The position numbers and the translations under genes are program-made. DNA of 64,000 bases, from contig NZ_BFBB01000008.1 in the NCBI RefSeq assembly GCF_003114855.1, positions 434,001-498,000 of the forward strand, written 5' to 3'. Origin of the DNA: Leptospira ryugenii. GTDB taxonomy: Bacteria > Spirochaetota > Leptospiria > Leptospirales > Leptospiraceae. The notes beneath the pieces are model-generated. The model was not told where the DNA came from. It saw only the letters and a program-made list of their open reading frames with translations, and did not search any database. Below, piece by piece: positions 18,307 through 26,072 of this stretch (position 1 is its first letter; every line of letters begins with the position of its first letter).

Positions 18307-20748
18307 ATGTCCTTCCAAAGACTCACGATTTACCTCGAGAAACACAGCTCGGATTTCTTCTCTAAAATTCAAGGGGACATAAAAAATTTAGCAGATTTAA
18401 ATGAAGTTTTCCTTTTAGAACCCAATGATTTAGCTTCCGTCGAGGCCCATTTGGGTTCAATCATATTGCTTTGGTTAGATGAAGAGACATTAGACAAACA
18501 AAAATACCTGCTTGAAAAATTCCCAGAAATACCTTACATTCTACTTTCGACAAAAGATATCGATGAGGCGGTTCTTGCCAGAACTGGCCACCCTACGAAA
18601 TTATTTCTTTCGGAGACTACCTATTCCCCACTTCTCTTGCAGCTAATGTTGGATTTCGCTGATCGATTTGTTTCAGACATGAATCGGTCCTTTGAATTTG
18701 ATCGTATGAAAGAGAAAATAGCAGTTCTAGAAAATGTGTTCGAAGAATCTCTAGACATCCAAATTCAAGTAGACCCAGCCTCCAAACACATCATAGGCAT
18801 CAATAAACAAGCTCTCAATATTCTTGGTTATGAGCGGGAAGAGCTCATTGGCAAAGACTTCTCAGTGTTAGTTCCACCTATCGATCTTACAGAAGACCAA
18901 GAGTTTGAAGGGAGTATGATTGCTGGAAGTGCCCTTCGAACCAAAAGTGGGTTTATCATCCCGACTGAGTCTTCGTTTCGATTATTTCCTGCGAATGGAA
19001 AAATGGCTATCTGGACTACCTTTCGAGACATTACGGAAAGAAAGAAAGCTCAAGAGCAGGTAAAAACTCAAAAGGCTTTTTATGAGTTTATCTTGGACAA
19101 TATAGACTCGGACATATCTGTGTTGGACACCGCATATCGTTATGAGTATACAAATCCAAAATTGGTTTCTAGCAAGGAGATTCGAAATTGGTTGTACCAA
19201 AAAACCGATTTTGATTTTGCAATGCGGATGAACTATCCGCCCGACTTTGCAGAAATCAGGAAAAAGTATATCGATATCGCTATTCGCGAAAATGATATCG
19301 TAGAATTCGAAGAATTGATCCAAGATGATCATGATGATAAAAAATATGTTTTAAGAAAGTACATTCCAATTACTGAAAATGGAACTCATAAAAGACGTAT
19401 CATTAGTTATGGAATTGATATCACTGATCGAAAGTTAGCAGAAGAAAGGATTTCTTATTTAGCTTATTATGATGCATTAACTGGACTTTCAAATCGTACT
19501 TTGTTTGTGGACCATGCAAACCAAGCTCTCAAAAACCCCAATTCAAAACAAACTCTTACTGCCTTTTATTTTTTCGATATTGATAACTTTAAGTTTATTA
19601 ATGATACCCTTGGGCATGCAAAAGGCGACATGCTTTTACAGATGGTTGGCGCACGATTGAAACGTATTATGAACGAAGTAGATACTGTTGCTCGCTTTGG
19701 TGGAGATGAGTTTGCTGTTTTAAAATTGGGACTTGAGAATAAAGGAAAAGCTGCTGAATTTGCCCAAAAAGTATTAGATATACTGAGCCAACCTTTCCAT
19801 ATAACAGGCAGAGATCTTTATACAACCATCAGTATGGGAATTTCCTTAGCACCAACGGATGGCGAGAATGCTCAAGAACTTCTTAAGAATGCTGATATGG
19901 CTATGTATAAAGCGAAAGATGTCGGTAGAAACAACTTTCGTTTCTACACTCCAGAACTCATTGAAAGGTCTGAAAAGCGTCTTTATATAGAGAACTCACT
20001 CAGAAAGGCAATTCAGAATGACGAACTCATTCTATTCTTCCAACCTCAGATTTCTACAGCCACTGGAAAGGTCTGTGGAGCGGAAGCCTTGATCCGATGG
20101 AAACACCCGGAACGAGGTTGGGTACCGCCTGGAGAGTTCATTCCAGTAGCAGAGGACTCAGGGATCATAGAAAAAATTGGTGATTGGGTTTTGGAAGAAG
20201 CATGCCGCAATAAACGAAAGTGGAATGATATGAATCTAAATGGATTCAATATTAGTATCAACGTCTCCGGTAAACAGTTAAAACGAAACAATTGGGCACA
20301 ACGCGTTGAGGCAACAATCAATCAGTTCGCGATTAAATCCGAGGAAATTGAATTAGAACTTACAGAAAGTTCGATTATGGAGAACCCGGAAAAGAGTATC
20401 GAAGCTTTTCGATACCTTTCCAATTTAGGTGTGAAAGTTTCAATTGATGACTTTGGAACTGGGTATTCTTCCCTCTCCTATCTTAAAAAAATTGATGCAG
20501 ACAACTTGAAAATTGATAGATCCTTCGTGATAGATATTGAAACCAATGAAGATGACAGAGCTATCTGTAGTGCGATTGTCAACATGGCTGTCTCGCTTGG
20601 AATGGAAGTCATTGCGGAGGGAGTTGAAACAGAAGAGCAAATGAAACTTCTTAAATCAATTGGATGTCATATCATACAAGGTTATTTTTACAGTAAACCT
20701 CTCCCTGCAGAGGAATTTCTAAGCTTCGTAAAAAAAATTAATACATAG
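18307..20748 (+). CDS. PAS-PAS-GGDEF-EAL cyclic-di-GMP enzyme
   Basis: An 813-residue cytosolic regulator. Residues 1-125 look like a degenerate receiver-type domain without phosphoacceptor Asp; two PAS domains span about 130-250 and 255-385 (each ending in a DITxRK motif); GGDEF follows (RFGGDEF near 463) and then EAL (AEALIRW near 590, ELTESSIM, IDDFGTGYSSL, LKIDRSF, EGVE). Catalytic residues of both domains are present, so it could make or break c-di-GMP. The RxxD inhibitory site before GGDEF is absent (NEVD in that place). No transmembrane segment is seen. No good ribosome-binding site precedes the ATG. Confidence 0.93.
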   Translation: MSFQRLTIYLEKHSSDFFSKIQGDIKNLADLNEVFLLEPNDLASVEAHLGSIILLWLDEETLDKQKYLLEKFPEIPYILLSTKDIDEAVLARTGHPTKLFLSETTYSPLLLQLMLDFADRFVSDMNRSFEFDRMKEKIAVLENVFEESLDIQIQVDPASKHIIGINKQALNILGYEREELIGKDFSVLVPPIDLTEDQEFEGSMIAGSALRTKSGFIIPTESSFRLFPANGKMAIWTTFRDITERKKAQEQVKTQKAFYEFILDNIDSDISVLDTAYRYEYTNPKLVSSKEIRNWLYQKTDFDFAMRMNYPPDFAEIRKKYIDIAIRENDIVEFEELIQDDHDDKKYVLRKYIPITENGTHKRRIISYGIDITDRKLAEERISYLAYYDALTGLSNRTLFVDHANQALKNPNSKQTLTAFYFFDIDNFKFINDTLGHAKGDMLLQMVGARLKRIMNEVDTVARFGGDEFAVLKLGLENKGKAAEFAQKVLDILSQPFHITGRDLYTTISMGISLAPTDGENAQELLKNADMAMYKAKDVGRNNFRFYTPELIERSEKRLYIENSLRKAIQNDELILFFQPQISTATGKVCGAEALIRWKHPERGWVPPGEFIPVAEDSGIIEKIGDWVLEEACRNKRKWNDMNLNGFNISINVSGKQLKRNNWAQRVEATINQFAIKSEEIELELTESSIMENPEKSIEAFRYLSNLGVKVSIDDFGTGYSSLSYLKKIDADNLKIDRSFVIDIETNEDDRAICSAIVNMAVSLGMEVIAEGVETEEQMKLLKSIGCHIIQGYFYSKPLPAEEFLSFVKKINT

Positions 20749-20778
20749 AAATCAATCTCAATACCGATTTCTTTACTA

Positions 20779-21741
20779 ATGAGACTTTCGATTATTGTCA
20801 TTTTCCTTTTTTCTGCGGTGCAATTGATAAGTGCAGATGTGAAAAAAAAGGCATCTAAAAAACCAACACCAAAAGAAAATTCAAATTACTTTGTTAAAAA
20901 AGAAGAGAAGAATTTTTCTCTTTTGTTAGAGGCAAGGCGGTTTGGAAGAGGTGACGTAATTTTTTTCAGACTCACCCCAAAAGACCAAAAATGGATACAT
21001 GAATCATTTAAGGTTGTCTGGATGGGAAAAGATGTATATCTAACCAAACAGGAAAAAAGTTTTATTGCATTCTTTCCGATTTCTCCTGATTTTCCTGGTG
21101 GACCGATGACATTGGATATCCATTCCAAGATTTTCTTTGTCAAACGAGGCACCAAAACGTATCAGATTGATCTAGAACCAACAAAGTTCCAAGTTATTAA
21201 AAATAGAACTTTGAAAGTAGAAAACAAATTTGTTTCAGAAGAGTTGTCTCAGGAAACATTGGATTTTATAAAAAAATGTAAAGAAGCCAAAGAACAAGCA
21301 TTTGGCTCTGTAAGCAAATTGCAATTTGCTACAAACTTTAATTATCCCTTAGATGAAACATTCATCACAAGTAGGTTTTATGTTCGCAGAGACTATAATG
21401 GAAAGAAAGGTCGGCCACATGGAGGGGTAGACTTCCGAGGAAAAGTTGGCACTCCTATCAAAGCAATCCAAGATGGCACAGTTGTTTTGGCGCAACCTAT
21501 GTACTATGAAGGCAATTTTACCATCATCGACCATGGAAATAAAATTTTCACCTTCTATATGCACCAAGAGAAAATCGATGTAAAAGTTGGAGATAAGGTG
21601 AAAAAGGGACAAGTGATCGGGACAGTTGGCTCAACAGGTATGTCAACAGGACCTCACCTTCACTTAGGAGCAAAAGTAGCAGATACTTTGGTTGACCCAC
21701 TTTCGTTATTGGTGCTCACCTCAATCGCTGAAGCGAAGTGA
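20779..21741 (+). CDS. Secreted M23 (LytM-type) peptidase
   Basis: A 320-residue protein with a signal peptide ending near QLISAD. An N-terminal strand-rich domain (about 40-150) precedes the LytM/M23 domain. Zinc ligands are visible in HGGVDFRG (His and Asp near 214-218) and HLHLG near 294, and the fold elements GTPIKAIQDGTVV and GQVIGTVGSTG are intact, so it should be an active peptidoglycan endopeptidase acting in the periplasm. It begins 30 bases after the GGDEF-EAL stop. The last 21 bases overlap the end of the convergent gene. Confidence 0.9.
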   Translation: MRLSIIVIFLFSAVQLISADVKKKASKKPTPKENSNYFVKKEEKNFSLLLEARRFGRGDVIFFRLTPKDQKWIHESFKVVWMGKDVYLTKQEKSFIAFFPISPDFPGGPMTLDIHSKIFFVKRGTKTYQIDLEPTKFQVIKNRTLKVENKFVSEELSQETLDFIKKCKEAKEQAFGSVSKLQFATNFNYPLDETFITSRFYVRRDYNGKKGRPHGGVDFRGKVGTPIKAIQDGTVVLAQPMYYEGNFTIIDHGNKIFTFYMHQEKIDVKVGDKVKKGQVIGTVGSTGMSTGPHLHLGAKVADTLVDPLSLLVLTSIAEAK

Positions 21742-22758
21742 TTTTAAGATAGATAAGATTCCTTCTTCATGGACTTGGTCTTTTTCCAGATTCTCAGTGA
21801 TGTGAAGAAGTATCTTATCATGTCGATTGTTTTCCAATAATAGGAAACCTGTTTTCGCATAACGCGGGCGCAACAAATCAAAGAATGTCCAATACTTGCT
21901 TCCTAGGTTCAAAATTGTTTTATCTTCCAAAACAATTTCTTGCAAATCCTCAATCTCAGCTTTGCTTACTTGTATTCTTAAAAATTCAGAAATGTCTCGA
22001 TTGGCTTCTTCGATTTCAAAGGGAACGTACGCAGGAAAGTAAAACATACGAATAAATGGATAACGATTTGGATCCTGTTCACTTGATCCTATGATACCAG
22101 CTATTTGCCCCACTCCTGTTTGGTTCTCTAAGCTCAGATCGGATGCTTTAAAGAAAATGAACTCTTCAGGCAGAGTAAATCCTAAATGTATTTCCTCATT
22201 CCAATAATTGCGATCTTGGACTACCCAATTGTTCACATCCACTTCTTCAAACTTAAATTTGTTTTTAAAAAGTAAATAAGAAGAAACGATCTCTACTGAT
22301 TGTAAGGCTTTGAAAGATACCAAGGAAGTACCTATCAACAAAAAGGATACAAATAGTATTCTTACTATAGCCTCCATTTGAAGAAAACGAAGTATCAAAG
22401 TGAAAGAAATACAAATAAAGAAAAAAACCTTTCCAGCGCGAAATTGAAATACATCAGAAAGCCAAAGAGAGAAAATAAAGATAATTCCTGCGAGCAACTC
22501 AAAGCCAGGGTGAAACGGATTTTTTACATAGATACCGATTAAGTACAAAGTGAGATAGATTAGAATTGTGCTACAGAGGCTTGCAAGTGTTACAAGAGAA
22601 AGGATGTAGTGTATTGGTAGATGCCATTCATGATAGATAAAAAATGGAATCGAAATGAAATGAAAGATAATGACAAGTTGTACTGTACGTGAATTCTTAG
22701 TTAGCTTTTGAAAGATTTCTCTTGCAGCATTTAAAAATCTATGGAGGCTTTGTCTCAT
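21721..22758 (-). CDS. Membrane protein of unknown function
   Basis: A 345-residue protein. The first 170 residues hold about five hydrophobic segments (VQLVIIFHFISIPFFIY, LASLCSTILIYLTLYLIGIY, LLAGIIFIFSLWL, VFFFICISFTLIL, RILFVSFLLIGTSLV). The remaining 175 residues are soluble with strands such as WVVQDRNYWNEEIHLGFTLPEEFIFF, and probably periplasmic. No family is recognised. The ATG at 22758 has no visible ribosome-binding site and overlaps the ATG of the divergent gene within a CATG; either start could be wrong. Confidence 0.68.
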   Translation of the reverse strand: MRQSLHRFLNAAREIFQKLTKNSRTVQLVIIFHFISIPFFIYHEWHLPIHYILSLVTLASLCSTILIYLTLYLIGIYVKNPFHPGFELLAGIIFIFSLWLSDVFQFRAGKVFFFICISFTLILRFLQMEAIVRILFVSFLLIGTSLVSFKALQSVEIVSSYLLFKNKFKFEEVDVNNWVVQDRNYWNEEIHLGFTLPEEFIFFKASDLSLENQTGVGQIAGIIGSSEQDPNRYPFIRMFYFPAYVPFEIEEANRDISEFLRIQVSKAEIEDLQEIVLEDKTILNLGSKYWTFFDLLRPRYAKTGFLLLENNRHDKILLHITENLEKDQVHEEGILSILKSLRFSD

Positions 22759-23341
22759 GACCGCAGTATTTCAGTTTATCGAAAAAATCCAAAAAGAAAT
22801 CCAAGACATCCAAACAACCATCCTGGAAATGCAGAAAAGTTGGCAAAACTTCAAGGAATTCTGGGATTCTTTCTTTAATATCCTACCCTGGGAAGTTCTC
22901 CTATTATTGCTCTTTTCTGTCATCCTCCTTTCCTTGTTTAATTCACTTTCTCCTCAAACGCCCAAAGCGAATCTCACGGTGGCCATTGTCATCTTGTCTG
23001 CGCTCTGGATATACTTTTGGTCTCTATTCGCAAAAGAGGTTTCCTATTCCAAAGTCATCCAAACGGCTTTGTATATTTTGGTTCCTCTTCACTCCCTTGG
23101 ATTGGTCCAATTGCTCCTTCATTTTGCAAAGAAATATTACTGGAAGAAACGGAGGACAAACCCAAAAGACTGGGAGTCAGCACTGTTCCAGTTGGGGCAT
23201 GATTACCATACATTTGCTTCCTTAGCCCACCAATCCTTCCAAAATGCAGCAGAAAACCGTGATGTGCTCAAAGGAGAGCTGGCTAAAATGGAACAATCAT
23301 TGTCAGGTCTCAAACGTCTCTTAGAGGGAAATGGAAAATAA
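22757..23341 (+). CDS. Small membrane protein with flanking helices
   Basis: A 194-residue protein not recognised as a known family. It starts with an amphipathic coiled-coil-like stretch (about 1-40), has three hydrophobic segments (WEVLLLLLFSVILLSLF, LTVAIVILSALWIYFWSLF, ALYILVPLHSLGLVQLLL) and ends with a soluble helical tail. GGAGG lies nine bases before the ATG, which supports this start. It precedes fliG by 58 bases and might be co-transcribed with it, but no flagellar motif is seen. Confidence 0.68.
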   Translation: MTAVFQFIEKIQKEIQDIQTTILEMQKSWQNFKEFWDSFFNILPWEVLLLLLFSVILLSLFNSLSPQTPKANLTVAIVILSALWIYFWSLFAKEVSYSKVIQTALYILVPLHSLGLVQLLLHFAKKYYWKKRRTNPKDWESALFQLGHDYHTFASLAHQSFQNAAENRDVLKGELAKMEQSLSGLKRLLEGNGK

Positions 23342-23399
23342 CTCGTTGTTTTTTCCCTCTTTGCCGATATTCTAAGTAGTACGGAAATCGGATCGATCT

Positions 23400-24413
23400 A
23401 TGCTCAATAAAAAACCGACACTCACCGGTAGACAGAAGGCTGCAATTTTTTTGGTTGCAGTGGGCAATGAAGTTGCATCAGAAATCTTCAAACATTTACG
23501 TGAAGATGAGATCGAACAAATTACCTTCGAGATCGCCCGATTAGATAAGATCACACCAGAAGATAAAGAGAAAGTCCTCGTAGAGTTCAATGAACTCATG
23601 ATGGCTCAGGAATTTATCACCAATGGTGGTATTGATTTTGCCCGTGGCCTTTTGGAAAAAGCTCTAGGTAACCAAAAAGCAATCGATATCATCAACCGAC
23701 TAACGTCAAGTTTACAGGTTCGGCCCTTTGACTTCATTCGAAGAACTGACCCTGCTCACTTATTGAACTTTATCCAAGGTGAGCACCCACAAACGATAGC
23801 CCTTATTTTATCTTATTTAGATCCACAAAAAGCATCCAATATCCTTTCTAATCTACCTCACCAGATACAGGCGGAGGTAGCAAAACGGATAGCAACGATG
23901 GATAGGGTGTCTCCAGATGTTTTACGCGAGGTGGAACGAGTACTGGAACGAAAACTTTCGACTCTCGCCTCGGAGGATTATACTTCTGCGGGTGGTATTG
24001 ATTCCGTTGTTGAAATTTTGAACTTGGTAGACCGAGGAACAGAAAAGACCATTATTGAAGCTCTAGAAGAAGAAGATCCGGAACTAGCGGAAGAGATCAA
24101 AAAACGAATGTTTGTCTTCGAAGATATTGTATTACTCGATGACAGAGCTATCCAAAAAGTCATGCGAGAAGTTGATAACACTGATTTGGCAAAAGCACTT
24201 AAGTCCGTTGACTCCGAAGTGCAGGATAAAATTTTCAAAAACATGTCAAAAAGAGCGGCGAATCTTTTGCGAGAAGACATGGACTTTATGGGTCCTGTTC
24301 GATTGAAGGACGTCGAGGACGCCCAGCAAAAAATTGTAAATATCATACGTAAGCTAGAAGAAGCGGGCGAAATCGTCGTGGCACGTGCGGGCGAAGACGA
24401 ACTGGTAGTCTAG
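23400..24413 (+). CDS. fliG: Flagellar motor switch protein FliG
   Basis: A 337-residue FliG, the C-ring component that transmits torque from the stators and binds FliM and FliF. The N-terminal domain starts with LTGRQKAAIFLVAVG; the middle domain has EHPQTIALILSYL near residue 128 with the EHPQT motif; the C-terminal domain has MFVFEDIVLLDDRAIQ and the charged torque helix around residues 275-300 (KSVDSEVQDKIFKNMSKRA). Length and order are normal. The endoflagella of spirochaetes need this protein; Leptospira genomes carry more than one fliG, so this may be one of several. The ATG at 23400 has only a weak ribosome-binding site. Confidence 0.97.
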   Translation: MLNKKPTLTGRQKAAIFLVAVGNEVASEIFKHLREDEIEQITFEIARLDKITPEDKEKVLVEFNELMMAQEFITNGGIDFARGLLEKALGNQKAIDIINRLTSSLQVRPFDFIRRTDPAHLLNFIQGEHPQTIALILSYLDPQKASNILSNLPHQIQAEVAKRIATMDRVSPDVLREVERVLERKLSTLASEDYTSAGGIDSVVEILNLVDRGTEKTIIEALEEEDPELAEEIKKRMFVFEDIVLLDDRAIQKVMREVDNTDLAKALKSVDSEVQDKIFKNMSKRAANLLREDMDFMGPVRLKDVEDAQQKIVNIIRKLEEAGEIVVARAGEDELVV

Positions 24414-24479
24414 TTTTTACTAAAAAATCCTTTGCAGTTTCCTTGCCCGATTCTATTCTCTTCTGGCTAAGGAGTCACA

Positions 24480-25424
24480 ATGAATTTGCCTTTACAACTG
24501 ATCATCGCCCTCACCATTTCCATATCATTTTGGAACTGTGGTTCTGTTCCTACAAAAGTAAAACCTATCCGTGAGAGTTTAGATCTGCAGGGACATCGTG
24601 GGGCTAGAGGTTTAAAACCTGAGAATACCTGGCCGGCCTTTGAAGAAGCTATTTCTCAAAATATGGTAACCTTGGAACTCGATACTGTGCTTACCAAAGA
24701 TAAAAGAATTGTAATCCACCATGACTCGGAAACAAATCCAGTGATTTGTGTGAATCCGGATGGAAGCGAAATACAACGGATATCTTTGTACGAATTAACT
24801 CTGTCTGATTTGCAGAAACTAGATTGTGGAAGCAAAAAGAATCCTGCCTTTCCGAAACAAACACCCGTTCCAGGAACAAAACTTCTGAGCATTGAAGAAT
24901 TTTTTCAAAAAATGGCAGAGATAGAAAAGAAAAAGAAACAAAAGTACTTATTTAACATAGAAACCAAATTTCCAGATAAAGAAATGGTAGAAGATTCCAT
25001 AGTGGAAGAACATACACTTTTACTGGTATCTGCGATCGAAAAAGCAAAAGTTGCAGATCGTTCAACCATTCAATCTTTTGATCTAAGGACTCTACCTTAT
25101 GTTCAAAAGAAAAATTCTAAAATTAGAACGAGTGCTCTCTTTGCGCCCACATACTTCCAGGGCTTTTTGATGACGATCGGTTTCGGTAATGGATATCGAG
25201 ATACAATACTGGATAAAGCAAAGGGAATCAAAGCAAATATCATTTCTCCGTACTTTCTGTATGTAACACCAAGTTTTGTTGAAACGGCTCATGCGAGTCA
25301 GATCGAAGTGATACCTTGGACTGTGAATTCTATAAAAGAAATGAAAAGACTAGAGAGTTGCGGAGTTGATGGAATCATATCAGATTATCCAGATATGTTA
25401 CGTGAGACATTTTTAAAACCTTAA
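24480..25424 (+). CDS. Glycerophosphodiester phosphodiesterase lipoprotein
   Basis: A 314-residue predicted lipoprotein (leader ending ISFWNC) of the GDPD family, which cleaves glycerophosphodiesters to glycerol-3-phosphate and an alcohol. The catalytic signature [13 protein letters not shown] lies at about residues 38-50; the metal-binding E-x-D ([10 protein letters not shown]) and HHD follow; the end has IPWTVNS and [11 protein letters not shown], standard for the TIM barrel. AAGGAG precedes the ATG by seven bases. A Lys-rich insert ([10 protein letters not shown]) is present. Its stop overlaps that of the convergent TRL-like gene by four bases. Confidence 0.92.
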   Translation: MNLPLQLIIALTISISFWNCGSVPTKVKPIRESLDLQGHRGARGLKPENTWPAFEEAISQNMVTLELDTVLTKDKRIVIHHDSETNPVICVNPDGSEIQRISLYELTLSDLQKLDCGSKKNPAFPKQTPVPGTKLLSIEEFFQKMAEIEKKKKQKYLFNIETKFPDKEMVEDSIVEEHTLLLVSAIEKAKVADRSTIQSFDLRTLPYVQKKNSKIRTSALFAPTYFQGFLMTIGFGNGYRDTILDKAKGIKANIISPYFLYVTPSFVETAHASQIEVIPWTVNSIKEMKRLESCGVDGIISDYPDMLRETFLKP

Positions 25425-25759
25425 TTGCCACTCACTACCGTGCACAAAGTTGTATAAATGGATAAGAAATTTTTTACTTCTTTGTGCATTGATTTTATTT
25501 GCGTAATGCCTGCTTGTCTCGCCGCTGCCTCTGTACTACTATCGCCATTGCTAAAAAAGAAAAAGTATCGAGTGATACATGCTTTACCGATTTTAGTACT
25601 GGCATTGGGTTGTGTATTTTCAAAGTAGCCAAGTTTATACTCTGCATATAAGATACCTCGTGGACCGACACCCTGTGTATTTCCAAGATTTATACATTGC
25701 AAATACAAACTAACTAGCATCAGTAAGTAGTGTCTCTTCAACGAAGATCTAATTTTCAT
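25421..25759 (-). CDS. TRL-like family lipoprotein (third, diverged copy)
   Basis: A 112-residue predicted lipoprotein with leader ending [11 protein letters not shown]. It follows the TRL-like layout: [15 protein letters not shown], then a diverged central block ([23 protein letters not shown]) in which the usual LG is replaced by aromatic residues, then TTLCTVVSG at the end. The ATG at 25759 overlaps the stop of the preceding TRL-like gene by four bases (ATGA), which decides this start over a longer one. Confidence 0.68.
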   Translation of the reverse strand: MKIRSSLKRHYLLMLVSLYLQCINLGNTQGVGPRGILYAEYKLGYFENTQPNASTKIGKACITRYFFFFSNGDSSTEAAARQAGITQIKSMHKEVKNFLSIYTTLCTVVSGN

Positions 25760-26055
25760 GGATTCCCTGAAACGATGACACACAAGGATGCGTACAGTCC
25801 TGTTAATTGAGTCGTTTTCCAATGTACTTCAGTCACGGTCGAAATTTGAGCCTGTTTTTTTGCACTTTCAATACTGGCGTCACCAAACGCAAAAAGACCT
25901 AATATAGAATGAGTACATCTTGTACTCTCTAAAGACGAATTTTCTCCATTTGAAAAAATGCCTATTCTTGAATTTGAATAAAGAAAACCGAAGGGTCCAT
26001 AGCCTGGGGATGCGCAGGAGAAAAGGAAAAAAAGAGAAACAAGAAAAAATTTCAT
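25756..26055 (-). CDS. TRL-like family lipoprotein (fourth copy)
   Basis: A 99-residue predicted lipoprotein (leader ending FFLFSC). It has the full TRL-like pattern: GPFGFLYSNSRIG, SILGLFAFGDASIESAKKQAQI and a closing SLCVIVSG. I chose the ATG at 26055, which gives a clean signal peptide and starts 17 bases after the aminopeptidase stop; an upstream in-frame start at 26103 would overlap that gene and add a non-signal leader. Confidence 0.72.
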   Translation of the reverse strand: MKFFLVSLFFLFSCASPGYGPFGFLYSNSRIGIFSNGENSSLESTRCTHSILGLFAFGDASIESAKKQAQISTVTEVHWKTTQLTGLYASLCVIVSGNP

Positions 26056-26072
26056 TTTAAATGCTGTATTTT

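Noticed and set aside
20747..20772. Possible hairpin after the GGDEF-EAL gene (AGAAATC with GATTTCT)
   Set aside because: Seven A/T-rich pairs, a 12-base loop and no T run; too weak to call a terminator.
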